A stretch of 64,000 nucleotides of DNA, taken from assembly GCF_028769735.1 (NCBI RefSeq), contig NC_088172.1, positions 91,300,951-91,364,950 of the forward strand, in the 5' to 3' direction. Positions within the stretch are counted from its first letter, which is position 1, and every line of letters starts with the position of its first letter. Source of the DNA: Zonotrichia leucophrys gambelii. Taxonomy: Eukaryota > Chordata > Aves > Passeriformes > Passerellidae. This document shows, piece by piece, positions 24,801 through 36,148 of the stretch. The position numbers and the translations under genes are program-made. Below the pieces are notes generated by a model. That model saw only the letters and a list, made by a program, of their open reading frames with translations, searched no databases and was not told the DNA's origin.

Positions 24801-27800
24801 TGTGTACTCATGGGTTATCCTGCCTAGGAAGCAGTAGAAAAATAGATTCTGACAAAGCAGTTTTAGTCTCATGAAAGCACTCCAGCCCTCAACAAAAAGC
24901 ACCTCAAGCTTTTGGGTCTCTTGCTCAGCAGTTAATCAGTCTTAATATAATCACCTATTTTCAAAGAGCCTGAGAGCTCTGGAAATGAGTGAGTAGTAGT
25001 GTGTAAGAGGGCTTTAAACCCAGCTATATGGATGTTTGGGAAAGGGTTATTACTTTTCCTCTTTGTGACGAAAGATGAGTTGACTGGAAAAGCAGGGATA
25101 CCTATGCAGTTTCACCAAGCTCAGTGCAGTTGTGTGGGACTGCAAGACTCTCAGTTCCCTGCAGCCAGAAAAGGAGATGCAGCTACCAGCAAAACCTGAT
25201 TGTAGTCAGATGTTCCATTCTTGTGTTCTGAGTGTGTAAATGTAGCCCCTCTCTGCCACAACCACCTGGTGCCTGCTCTTTGACAAAAGGTTTGCTCCTT
25301 CTCGGTGCCCACCAGAGCTGAGGAGACAGCTCACATAATCTGATTTTCATACATCTATACCTTGTCTTAGTCTGGCACTGTTCAGGGTGTTCTGGGCATG
25401 CAAAGTGACTGCATGTCACTGTTCTTCCCTCTAACTGCTGTTCCCTGGCTCTTTTGGTGCTCCTGCAGCTGGTCTGCCTGACCTGAGTGTAACCTCTGTG
25501 ATGAAAAGGCCTTCAATGGGAAATAATCTCAGCACTGACTTAATTGCATCATTTTATTTCTCCTTCCTTCATTTGGCTGTACCCAACTTTCAGAATAACT
25601 TTGATCATTTGGAGGCAGAAAAATTCATCAATTCAGATGAGGCTTTAGAAACCTAAATTGGTAGACTGGTGGACAGGAATGCTTTAAACTGTAATGTAAT
25701 GATTTTTGTATCATTGCTTTTACTTTCTTTGAATTTGAATAGTCCTAGACCCAAAGACAAACTTCTGACCATTTTTTTTTTTTCAATGCTTTTCCAGATT
25801 GGTCGGTCAACAGAGAGCCCTATAGACTTTGTAGTAACAGATACAGTTCCTGGGAGTCAGAGTAATTCAGATACACAGTCTGTGCAGAGCACAATATCAA
25901 GGTTTGCCTGCAGAATCATATGTGAACGTAACCCTCCATTTACAGCAAGAATATATGCTGCAGGATTTGACTCCTCAAAAAACATTTTTCTTGGGGTAAG
26001 GAATTCTTTCTTTTTTCCACTAAAAGTTCATTGCACGCTTATTTTTAAAAAATAATTCATAACTCCAGCCAAATCAAAGGTGCTCATTGATGTGATTTCT
26101 TTTAGGAGAAAGCTGCAAAGTGGAAGACATCAGATGGGCAAATGGATGGACTAACAACAAATGGAGTTCTTGTTATGCATCCTCGTAATGGATTCACAGA
26201 AGACTCCAAGCCTGGGGTGTGGAGAGAGATTTCTGTGTGTGGGAATGTCTTCAGCCTCCGTGAAACCAGATCAGCTCAACAGAGGGGGAAAATGGTGAGA
26301 GGAGTGACCAGTGTTTTATGCAACCTGTTTAAAATGGTGCAGCCATTAGGAGTATAGTTTGGGCATAGAGCTGGAATCTGCTGGAATTCCACGTAGCTGT
26401 CACCCCTGCAATTAGTTACACTGCCTCTTATTTGTTTGTCTGGGTGCACAAAGGTGTCTTGATCAACATGAATAACTGACTGAGTTTATCTGCAAACTAG
26501 TACTTAATTGCACATCTAGGCTGCTCTCCTAAACTGAGTTTCCAGTCTACTCTGTATTTCTGCAAGCTCTCCTGCACATTCTACAAGTATTTTCCCAATT
26601 CTCCCTTGTTAGTTAGTGGCTTTTGCCACTTTTCCTTTTTAAAAGAATGATGAAAAATAGATATAATTTTAGTGGATATTCATTTCCATGTTGGCATTCA
26701 GAGTTTTCCCTCTTCTTTTGTTTGCAAAGCATCGGTGATATTTCCAGGAGATATTTGGGTTCAGTATGGCTTGGGATGTTTCAGCAAAAAGAAATGCTAC
26801 ATTGAACATTTTAAACAGCATATTTAGCTAGGAGTGCTGATGGGAGGAGAGGAAAGCCATGTGTAAAGGGGTGTTTTGAGAGAAGTCTAAAATATGATGG
26901 AGGACTAAAACAGTCTTGTGGTACTCCTTGAGGCATTTCAAGTAACATAGTTGAGAGTGCTATAGGGATGGAATACAGAGTTGTTAAGATGGGAGAGGAG
27001 CTTTTCTTGACTCAGTGTGGTCTCTTTTAATGCACACTTTAATCTCTTAAGATGTTGGGGTGGGGTTTTTCCAAAAAAAGGAGGGCAGAGAGAAGCTGAT
27101 AGTGGGCTCTCTATGGGTGTCTTGTGGACACAGTCAGAACCTGCTTGGAACTTTGATGGGTCTTCCAGGCAGACGAGTGTTGTGGAAGTGCACTTTGTTA
27201 GTGACGGCTGTCCGTGTCTGTGTCCCTGTCCAGGTTGAGAACGAGACGAACCAGCTGCAGGACGGCTCCCTGATCGACCTGTGTGGGGCGACGCTGCTGT
27301 GGCGCACGGCCGAGGGGCTGGCGCGCACGCCCACCGTCAAGCACCTGGAGGCTCTGAGGCAGGAGATCAACGCAGCCAGGCCCCAGTGCCCCGTGGGCTT
27401 CAACACGCTGGCCTTCCCCAGCATGAAGAGAAAAGATGTTGTAGACGAGAAGCAGCCGTGGGTGTACCTGAACTGCGGCCACGTGCACGGCTACCACAAC
27501 TGGGGGAACAAAGAGGAGAGGGACGGCAAGGACCGCGAGTGCCCCATGTGCCGCTCCGTCGGCCCCTACGTGCCGCTGTGGCTCGGCTGCGAGGCGGGAT
27601 TTTACGTGGATGCCGGACCTCCCACTCATGCATTCAGCCCCTGTGGACACGTGTGCTCAGAAAAGACAACTGCATATTGGTCCCAAATTCCTCTTCCTCA
27701 CGGTACTCACACTTTTCACGCAGCCTGTCCCTTCTGTGCGCATCAGCTGGCTGGTGAGCAGGGTTACATCAGGCTCATTTTCCAAGGGCCTCTCGACTAA
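21766..27800 (+). CDS. PELI1: Pellino E3 ubiquitin-protein ligase 1 (PELI1), complete CDS in six exons
   Basis: Coding exons: 21766-21836, 22079-22208, 23709-23810, 25798-25995, 26106-26294 and 27234-27800. They join in phase into 418 codons plus TAA, the same length as human PELI1, and the protein is nearly identical to it. Pellino-1 is a cytoplasmic RING-type E3 ligase that binds phosphorylated IRAK1 and RIP kinases through an N-terminal cryptic FHA domain. It builds ubiquitin chains in TLR/IL-1R signalling and restrains T-cell activation. The FHA part (about residues 15-275) covers exons 1 to 5 and the start of exon 6. The C-terminal RING-like part is wholly in exon 6, with CGH 311-313, CPMC 333-336, CGH 367-369 and CPFC 395-398. 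His313 and Cys336, the pair mutated in published ligase-dead forms, are present. The start is chosen by homology; its Kozak context is weak. All introns are GT-AG. Confidence 0.98.
22079..22208 (+). CDS. PELI1: PELI1 coding exon 2 (residues 24-67, start of FHA domain)
   Basis: 130 nt between acceptor 'tttggcag' and donor 'gtaact'. Encodes the start of the FHA core, including the basic stretch D-R-G-R-R-K-S-R, and ends after A-A-K. Phase fits both neighbours. Confidence 0.96.
22209..23708 (+). other. PELI1: PELI1 intron between coding exons 2 and 3
   Basis: 1.5 kb intron with GT-AG ends. It contains a (TA)n(TG)n microsatellite at 23614-23636 shortly before the acceptor. No other feature recognised. 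Confidence 0.85.
23614..23636. repeat. (TA)n(TG)n microsatellite
   Basis: Compound dinucleotide repeat: about four TA units followed by about seven TG units, 72 nt upstream of the acceptor of PELI1 coding exon 3. In the transcript this is a UG-rich tract. Confidence 0.9.
23709..23810 (+). CDS. PELI1: PELI1 coding exon 3 (residues 68-101)
   Basis: 102 nt, exactly 34 codons, phase 0 on both sides, from A-I-S-N-K-D to D-M-F-Q. Acceptor 'ttccacag', donor 'gtacgt'. Encodes FHA core strands. Confidence 0.96.
23811..25797 (+). other. PELI1: PELI1 intron between coding exons 3 and 4
   Basis: About 2.0 kb, GT-AG. Ends with a strong poly-T tract (about 25772-25783) and 'ttttccag'. Nothing else recognised; open frames inside are short and show no domain. 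Confidence 0.85.
25798..25995 (+). CDS. PELI1: PELI1 coding exon 4 (residues 102-167)
   Basis: 198 nt, 66 codons, phase 0 on both sides. Starts I-G-R-S-T-E-S-P and ends N-I-F-L-G. This is the FHA phosphopeptide-binding face and part of the inserted wing, including the serine-rich segment S-Q-S-N-S-D-T-Q-S-V-Q-S-T. Confidence 0.97.
26106..26294 (+). CDS. PELI1: PELI1 coding exon 5 (residues 168-230)
   Basis: 189 nt, 63 codons, after a short intron of only 110 nt (25996-26105). Starts E-K-A-A-K-W and ends R-G-K-M before donor 'gtgaga'. From memory it differs from human PELI1 by a conservative Ile to Val in the K-P-G-V-W motif. Encodes later FHA/wing strands. Confidence 0.97.
26295..27233 (+). 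other. PELI1: PELI1 intron before the last coding exon
   Basis: 939 nt, GT-AG, mostly AT-rich until the last 60 nt. No repeat or gene recognised. A start-to-stop open frame from 27060 into the exon reads through the acceptor but is an artefact. Confidence 0.85.
27234..27800 (+). CDS. PELI1: PELI1 coding exon 6 (residues 231-418, RING-like domain, stop)
   Basis: 188 codons plus TAA. Holds the end of the FHA domain and the whole RING-like domain with CGH (311-313), CPMC (333-336), CGHVC (367-371) and CPFC (395-398). The first two thirds (27234 to about 27600) are strikingly GC- and CpG-rich, unlike the other exons, and then the base composition drops back. Three differences from remembered human protein (I233N, S260A, H261R) lie in this GC-rich part; the codons at 260-261 are GCG CGC. 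Confidence 0.98.
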   Translation, partial: VENETNQLQDGSLIDLCGATLLWRTAEGLARTPTVKHLEALRQEINAARPQCPVGFNTLAFPSMKRKDVVDEKQPWVYLNCGHVHGYHNWGNKEERDGKDRECPMCRSVGPYVPLWLGCEAGFYVDAGPPTHAFSPCGHVCSEKTTAYWSQIPLPHGTHTFHAACPFCAHQLAGEQGYIRLIFQGPLD

Positions 27801-29640
27801 CACAGGTGTTCCCAAGGACTGCAGTAAACTGATAAGCTAAGCGATTCTCATTTTTAAACCAACTGTTTTTCGTATTCTCTGGGCTTTGCTGGTTTGCATT
27901 AAGATGAAGAATTTTTTGGTTTTTTTGTTACAACAGCTAAATCCCTCTTTATTGTGAAAAGTCTGGAAATAGAAGAAATGGGGGGAGAAGGGGGAGACCT
28001 GCTTTTTTTGGTTAATAACTACTTTTGAAGAGGTGAAGGAAGTGTTGTAGAGTGAACTTCAATGCCTTCAGTTTAATGGTTTTTGAATCACATGCCCACA
28101 GTGTTTGAAAGGTGTTTCATTCTTTTTGTATATGGAGGGTAAATAGTTCAAAGAACATTAGTTTACAGCTTGGATGCAAACATTGTAAAATATAACATGT
28201 ATATTAACTCTTTTCTATTTATCTTTATTATTGAAAATATTTAGAATGTTTAGAGAGTAGCATGGTTATAGTGTGTTACATCCAGCAATTGGATGTGTAG
28301 AGTAGTTCTGGATGGAGAAGAACGTGGGATGAAAATGGTAGAAAAATCTTTTAATCTAAAATACTGAGTTCTTAGAATAGTTAAATGCTTTTTAAACGAA
28401 GCTAATGCAAATTATGATGGCATAAAGTTGTGCTTTAACCGTGTTGAAAGGTAGCTAAGAAGGACTCCTTAAACTGTCTTTTTGGTAGGACTGTGCTTAA
28501 GATCTGGTTATGAGGAGAATATTTACCAGACTCTTCGAATATGCAACTTAGTCTAGATTAAGGATTTTTTTCTCCCTTCACGCTAACACTTCTCTTTATT
28601 TAGCATTAGTGACATTTGTGAGGGTTTTTCCAATGTTAAACATGAACAGATGAGAAAGATGAGGCTTGTTCTGTTCCTTGCTGTGTGGGGGTGGGGACAG
28701 GGCAGAGGTGGATGCACCTGGGCATGTGTGTGGGGAGCAGTTTGTGACTTGGCCACAGTCCCAGCCTGAGAGGGGTTTGTCAGCTGGATGCTCAGCAGCC
28801 TTCCACCTGCTGGCTGCTGGGGGGCCTCAGGCCTGGCCTCTCCCCTCTGCCAGGTGCAGGTGCTCATCTGGGCCACAGGTGGGACCCAGGTGGAGCCTGG
28901 TAGCCAGGGCAGGTGTCCCTGCATCCTCGGGCAGTCTGTTGGGAGAGCTGGGGCTGGGCTGGGCTCAGACCCTCACTGGGAGATGCTGCTGTGGGCTCTG
29001 CTTTCTCTGGTCTCTGCTCTCCTCTTCCTCCCCCTCCTTCCCCTCTGGATCCACCAGAAAAGACCACATGCAGCTCTGCTGCCTGCCCACTGTGCTTCAT
29101 GGCAACCTGACCTTTTTAGCATTGATTTGAGCTTTTTTGGCCAGCTTCGTTCATTTTTTTCAAATATGTACTGTATAATTGGCAGTAAGAAAATTTCTGT
29201 ACTTTATAGCAAAGCTTTTGCTTTTGTTTTTCTTTGAAGCTCTTCTAAAATTTTCTTTGTTTAAAGAGACCTGTGTTGCTTAGATGTCATGAATTACTTA
29301 CTTTGACTGTCAATTATTTCTCCATTTTTAAAAAGAAATGATATATATTGTTTGGTTCACTCAGGAAATGCATGTGTCAGGAAACCTGTACTATAAGTTC
29401 AGTTAGCTGTCATGTACAAGTAACTGCTGTTACTCCCTTTCCATAGAAATATAACTGATTTTGACATTTTCCAGATTATATGCATTAAGTCATGAAACTT
29501 ATGCAGCAAGAAATCCCTGTATTGTAGTTGTTCTAATCATCTTATTCAAACTATAGTATACTGTAGTTTTAATTTTTATTTGCAAATTAATTTATTTAAA
29601 CTACGTGAGTAAACACTTTTCAAAAACAGAAATTCTGGGA
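27801..29640 (+). other. PELI1: Probable PELI1 3' UTR
   Basis: AT-rich DNA after the stop, with AU-rich stretches near 28190-28260 and 29540-29605. A length near 1.8 kb would suit Pellino-1 mRNAs. I see no canonical AATAAA here. AGTAAA near 29607 is the best candidate signal, so the end point is a guess. A GC-rich, CpG-poor block at about 28680-29110 interrupts the AT-rich sequence. Confidence 0.5.
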
Positions 29641-32600
29641 TTGTGGCTTTGTTTTCAAGAGATGGAAAAGGGCTGGAGATGGCTCTTCTCTTGTCACCTC
29701 AGGTGTCCCTCTGTTCTGCACATATGGATTAAGAGCACAGAGAAGCAGCAGCTGTAAAGACTCTGGATGTTTTCCCTGGTAATGGCTTTCAATGGCTCCT
29801 TTTAGATGTGTCCTCTCCATGTGTTTTATATTTAACTCTGTGTTAAAGGTGAGATTGCTGTTTAAATGACACACTTAAATTAATAAGTTACAAATACTGA
29901 AATGTAAGCAAAAACTGAACTAAATTTTAAAATGACAAAGAGCTCTTGATTCTGTCTTCCACAAAATCTAATTGACATTTCTCTGGTTCTGATCTTGTTG
30001 ACTACTGGAACATGAAAAACCAGAAAAGAACATGATGAAAGCTACAAAGCAGTATGAGTAACACAGAGCTGAACTGTGAGCACAGATGGAGCACGGGATG
30101 GTAGGAGGAATATGGGAAGTGCTCTTGGAGGCCCAGCTGGAGGCAGAGCCAGGGGTGCACTTGGGTACAGGCACAGCTAACTGCAGAGGGGAGGAAGAGA
30201 GGGTCATGCCCAACGTGCAGCCCTTGTTAATTTAAGATTGTACATTATGCTTACACTGTATTTCTCTACCCCACTCCTCACCCCCTGCAAAAAAAAAAAC
30301 ATCCCAGACAAAGATATCTGAGCAGAACTGGCTGTGTCTCTGGGAAGTGTTGGGCTAAGGTCACTCTTCAGTCTGCCCCACATTCTGCCTGGTTTGTACT
30401 GTTCTTCACCCAAGTTGGGCTTGTTTAATCCCATTTTTAGGAGGGTGGAACATGGGCATTCAAACACTTGAGACAGGGAAATCACACTGTCAAAGGCACA
30501 ATAGCAATGGTTGAGTAGTTTGAAGAGCAAGTTCCATCACCAACAACAGCATCCCTAACTCTGGTACCCTGTTTGAGTACCCCCAGGCTTCTGTTCTTTG
30601 ATAAATGATTGCAATGGTCCTCTGTAAATGGTAAAGTGAATTTCAGATTAAAAGTACTCAAACAGATGACTGAAGCACTCTGAACTTTAAGGCCAATCCT
30701 TTTGAACAAATTTTGTGCTGCAAGAGGTGGTACCTTGCTGGTTTTAGACAATCTCAGCTCCACTTGTGACAGCCTAAAGCAGCCCCTTGCAGCTGCAAAG
30801 ACCAGCCCCAGGTGAGATCTGTGGCCTTCCCCTGCTTTTAAAGGTTTGCTGGACTGGCAAGAAGCAATGGTGATGCAAGCAGCAGATGGGACAGGACTGT
30901 TCCCTGGGATACCACTGCAGGTATAAGGGAATCAATGGGAAAATGAAATTAGGTGTGGGTACTTTTCTAGCCCTAAAGTTCAGAGAAGCTCTGCAGAAGT
31001 GCCTTTGGATATGAGCAGCCAGTTTTCTGGTTTGTGTGTGGCTGCCCTGATCTGGGCAGTGCAAGCAGGTGATTTAATGAACTGATTTGCCTTTCAGCTG
31101 TAGGAGATTGCATGGATTTAACACTGCCAGAAAGCAGCAGCTGGCTAATAAAGCCCTTTTGTTTTGTTTTTTTTGTTTTTTCCCCAAAGCAGAAGTGGGG
31201 CAGCACAGGGTGCTGGCAGAAAGGCAGGAGCACAGACAGGGAGGTTGCTGTGGCTTTCCTGGGGAGAATGGAGTGCTCTGGTTGCTTTGCTGACTTGGCC
31301 ACCGGGTTGGAGCAGTCCCAGGAGTGCCTGGAGTGGCCCTGAGCAGCGTGGTGCAGGCTGGGGATGAGGCCTTCCCATCCCAGCTGTGCTGGCCTTGTTA
31401 CACCTGCAGCAATGAGCCTGGTCTTCTGGAAAGTTTAACATGAAGTCACCTCAGGAGACTCCTGTGTTGGAAGGTGCTCTGCAAATCCCATAATGATCCT
31501 GCCATGACATGCTTGATCTCCTCCTGAAGTGACACTTTCCAGGCTCAATTCTAAAAATACATTTCCAATTTTGCAATATAAATCTACCCTGGTGCCTACA
31601 GCTACTTGCATGCTGTCTTTCAGCCTGGATTAGGCCTGGTTGCTGTTGAATTAGACCAGATTTTGTGGTCCTTGTCTTGGCTCATCCCTTTCTGTAAAAA
31701 CACTGGTAGAGCTTGTCTATTTTTAATTGTAGCACTTGGCTTTAACATAAGGGCTGTGATCATCCTAGAAATGCAGTTTCTAAGGCTCTTTTGTGACTGT
31801 GGCAGATCACTTTTACCCGCAGTGTTGTGCATACTGTAAAGAAGACCTGGGAAAGCATCTCTGCAGGAGCTGTGATGGTTCCTGTGACTTGGACCAGGGA
31901 CTCCTTGGCAAGTGTGGCCTCTGCAGGGGCAGCAGCAGTCCTGCTCCTGCCCAGGTGCTGCTTTCAGGGCAGCAGCAGGAGCTCAGGCTCCTGTTTCCTC
32001 CTGGAGAACAGCTCTACATCACTGTGCTGTATTCCAGTGGGGAAACACCAATGGGTGCTACTGCAGCAAGATCAGCCAGCACCTTCAGCTCTCCTGGTTC
32101 TTGGTCTGGTTCCATATCTGAAAGCAAAAGGGGGCAGATTTAAAGAGCAGAAAAAATGGGCTTTTATTCCCTGAAGGCTCAGGTGCCTCTGTGAGAGCAG
32201 CCATGCCAAACCCAGCCTCTGGGAACTGCAGCAGGACCTGTGGCCTCGCACACATGAGGCTGGGATCAGTGCAGCCTTAGGGAATGGCATTAGCTGTAAA
32301 GCCCAGTGCCTGAATCTTTATGTGCCTGCCTTGGGCCCCCTGAGCTGCTGCTGCCCATGCTCCCTGCCCTGGCAATACAGCCATTCCTCAGTCTCAGTGA
32401 GCAGGTGCCTGCAGAAGCAGGTCCTGCTTGCCTGGCCCAGCACGAGCCCTTGTGGGATCAGGAATGCATTGCCTGGGGCTGCATTCCTCGAGGCTGAGCT
32501 CCAGGGAAGATGAATAACCAGAGGCACAGTGCCAGCTCTGGCAGGCAGGAGCTCCCTGCCCACTCGCTGCCACTCTTGGGTTTGTTGCTGTTGTGCCCAG

Positions 32601-35600
32601 CTCCCAGCCCTTGTCCCGCTGTCCCTCTTGCAGGGCTGGCAGGAGGGATGGGTACCAGCACCAGCATCACTGTTGGCTGGCTGTGGTGTGTGCCTGGCTC
32701 TGCTGGTGAGGATATGTTTGTGGCAGCAGTGAAGCACCAGCAAATCCTGGGTTCTGCCAGCCCTGCAGAGAGCCCATTGCTCCAGTGCAGGGGGCTGAGA
32801 TATTTCATGGGAGTACAAATGACCTCAAGATCAACTCAAAGAAGGACTTTGCTGGTGCAAAGACAACTTCTCTGCAATTTGGCAATACCTGCAATATTGT
32901 AATGGTTTTATTTTGATTTAGGACCACTAAACACATCTGAGGCAGGAGTAAATTATTAATTTGCTCTGACTTCCTTCTTCCACCTTGTCTACATCTGTAG
33001 TACCAGTTCTGTGCTGAGATGGCCATTGGAGATCTGCTGCCTTCCAGAAAAACAATGAGAGTGGAGTTCTTTGGAGTTCAAACATATGCCAGGATGGCCT
33101 ATTTTTCCTTTTTGTAGTGGAAAGGTCTCCTGAAAAGCCTTCCCCTTTTCCAGCCCTGGCATGGCACATGGACTCCTGAGGATTCCCTGTGAGTGCTGCA
33201 AGGAGCGTGAGCAGCACAGAGAGAGGAAGCAGGACATGATAGTTCATGTTGTCAGCCAGATTTAAGTGTGGTTAAATACAGTTAAACCAGTGGGATAAGC
33301 TTCTCTATGTCTGTTTTCTTTGCTACTCACTCCCAAAATTACCTGTCTGCTTATTTATACAATTGTCTTGACCCTTATATTTGTTTCTGCTTCTGCACCC
33401 CCTGAAGAAAAAAAATTATTTTCACTTTTCTCTGCATATATTTTATCTGAAAGTTTCTAAGTCGTGTTTCTTGTGGTTATGCCTTTCTTTAAGTGATTCT
33501 ATTAAAATATGTGAATTTTAATGCATTGGACTATGTTGGTTGGACCCAGGACCTGCAAAATGTATTTTGAGGTTTTTTTGGTCATCTAGTTTTCAGCCTA
33601 GATAGGGTTTCCCTTCAGTCTGTCCTGGAAAGTGTTGGAAAACAAGCTGGTCAAGGATGAGGGAAGAGCAACAACTTTCCTGGGCCCTTGGGAAACACTC
33701 TGGGCTGAAGGGATACACTTCTTTCCCTGGATCATGCTCAGATTCCAAGTGCCTCCCAGCTCTCTGCAAAATAACTTCTTAATAAAACCATCTTACACTT
33801 GGGATCTACCCATCATTCCCTTTGGTTGGCTGCAGTTTCAGAGCTGGATGAACATGAAGCCTTCAGTGCTTCCATATCTACATCTCTCCAAAATAATATT
33901 TTTAGCTGATCCCAGAAGATTTGAAACAAAACAAATGCATGCAGCAATATTCTAAACTTGCCTGGATGCAAAGCTAAAAACTGCAGCTTGCTGTCATGTG
34001 CTTGATGAAACGAATTGAGTCAACTCATCCTTTCCAAAAATCCCATGCTTGCTGCTTTTTTTTTTTCTCTGTTGTGTGGGAGGAGGAGAGAATTAGTTAT
34101 TCAGTGGAATGAGGACAATTAAAAGCAAATGCAGTTTCCAGTGATGCCATCATCTGTTCAGTGTGCCCTGAGCAACACAGAGGTAGCCTGGCTTCTTAAT
34201 TGGCCCCTTTCCCTTCTGTCCTGTGCTTCCCATTGGCACAGGGCTGGCAGTTTCCAAAGTCCCCACAGGACTGTGATGCAGGTGTGCCCGTTCCTGCTTT
34301 GCCTGGACAATCCCCTGAGTTGTGACCTCAGAGGGGCTGGAAGGCTCTAAACTGCCATGGATTCAGAGGTGATGATTGAGGCAGCTCTCCTGCCCAGCCT
34401 GCCTTTCCCTGGAGTGTTGCTCTGTAGTGGGGACATGTCCATGGATCCAGGTCCATTTGTCCATGGATTCCAGCCCAGGATGGATCTGTGGTGTCACCTT
34501 TGACCATTGCTGCCTGAGATGGGTCTCAGGGATCTGGGCCTCCCCACAGCCTGTGGACACAGTGGCCACCTGGACACAGCTGGGCCCAGGCTCTGCACAG
34601 CAAAGCTGTTAAAGGGGAGCTAAGGCAATCAGCAGGCCTTTAAATGCCACCCAACCACCAGGGCATGGATGTTTAATGCTTTTTCACTTATTCACATTAA
34701 AAGTGGATCCAGAGCAGCTTTTCTGAGGAGGCAGGATCAGCAGAGCCAATGACCTCAGCTCCACCATCGCTCCAGGGGCTTTCAGTGTTACTCAGCGATT
34801 TTTGCCAGCGTCACTTTTTATCACTTGGAAATCTCACTCCACCTGTTCTGGAACAGGAGCAGCAGAAGGTGTGTTCAGGCACCTTTGGGCAATAATGAAT
34901 CATGCTCATGGCAAACTCCTTGGCAGCTCCTGGCTGCTGACTGCCAGGGAAAGCTGTCACCAGAGCAGGCTCAATGACTGCACAAAAGTGGGGTTTGCCT
35001 GGAGCCTGTGCCAGCCCTAAAGCCCCCAGACAACAACCCATCCCCTCGGGCCCTACACCAATATTGCTAAATACACATTATTCATACAGTGCAGAGTTTT
35101 TCATACCACAGAGGCCTGGGATTAGTGTTCCTCACAACAACATAAATGTATTTATAGCCCATGTGTGTCTGCATTTTGTTATACTTTAAACTTCATAGGC
35201 TAATGGTTAATAAAGCCAGGCTCTATTTATGGTTCTGCAGCAAAGAATATGTTGAATAGTATCATGCAAAAGGTTTAGGATCTGCTGGCTCCAAACAATC
35301 TTTCAGACTAATTTAGGGGCTCATTGGCAGAATAGAAGGTATTAAAGTGGTAGTCTGAGGTTGGCTTCCCCAGGGCACAGCCAAGAAAGAGAAGAGCAGC
35401 TGTAGGAGTCCCCAGGATGGGGCATACTCAACCCACCTTTGCTCTTGATACTCAAAAAAATCAGGGTGTCTGGAGTTCCTGTACTATTTAAAAGGGAAAA
35501 AAACCCAAACAAACAACAACCACCAATAAGAGTTCCCAGGTCACATTAAACAACTTTTTTTCAAGTTTGAGATGCAAGTTTCTTTGCACCAGCTGATTTT

Positions 35601-35694
35601 AAAATATGTTGTTCATCGTATAACTACAGATCCATGCAGTGTCCTCTCCTTCATTTGTCCGCCCTGTGGCAGAGTGGTTCTACCCAAATACTTC

Positions 35695-35785
35695 TTCCAA
35701 GTGTTTAACATCCTTACTCTTTGAAAATCTGCAGTAATGGCTCCACCATGTCTCTAGGCAGCCTGGTCCATGGCTCAGTTATAGA
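35695..35785 (-). mobile_element. CR1 LINE remnant, weak
   Basis: 'tggctccaccatgtctctag' followed by 'gcagcctggtcca' resembles the reverse complement of the CR1 3' region ('ctccaccacctctctgggcagcctgttcca' type). Short and diverged, so boundaries are approximate. Confidence 0.5.
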
Positions 35786-36103
35786 ATTCATAAACTCAGA
35801 TCTACTCTAAAACTGTAGAACTCATAAACTTTTATCTACTAAAGTAAACTGAAGAGCAAGTTGGGACCAAATATCTACCTACTGTTTGGGGTTTGCTTTC
35901 TTAAAGAAAAAGAAACAACTCAAAGCAAAAGCTTTCGTATTCCAGGCACTTCTGCAGAGTTTGGAAATAAAGCAAAAAAACAACTTCCTGCAAAACGCAT
36001 AGATTGGCACCTTCCCCGGTGTGACACCGAATAAATTTGTCCAACAAATAGACCTGGAAGGATAAAAAAGAGGAAAGGTGCCTACAAAGCTGTAAACCCC
36101 TGA

Positions 36104-36148
36104 TATTCATTTTATTAAAATTTAATGAGGCTTTATTAATAATGAATG
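36104..36148. promoter_or_regulatory. AT-rich imperfect inverted repeat with TAAT motifs
   Basis: An 'attcatttta ... ataatgaat' arrangement with several TAAT/ATTA cores within 45 bp. These are the core words bound by homeodomain proteins, and the surrounding sequence is not a recognised repeat. Regulatory function is inference. Confidence 0.2.

Noticed and set aside
27198..27650. 150-codon minus-strand open frame opposite the PELI1 last exon
   Set aside because: It is a shadow of the GC-rich codon choice on the sense strand; the sense frame is an unmistakable Pellino RING domain.
27060..27800. Single 246-codon reading of the last PELI1 exon starting upstream of its acceptor
   Set aside because: The first 58 codons are intron. 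Homology begins exactly after the acceptor at 27233.
31793..32143. Cysteine-rich frame (F-Y-P-Q-C-C-A-Y-C-K ... C-R-S-C ... C-G-L-C) that looks at first like a zinc-finger
   Set aside because: Spacing fits no zinc-binding family I know, there is no splice or promoter context, and it overlaps equally long frames in other registers.
32318..32818. 166-codon minus-strand open frame in the intergenic region
   Set aside because: Low-complexity composition from CTG/CAG-rich DNA, overlapped by several frames on both strands, no recognisable domain.
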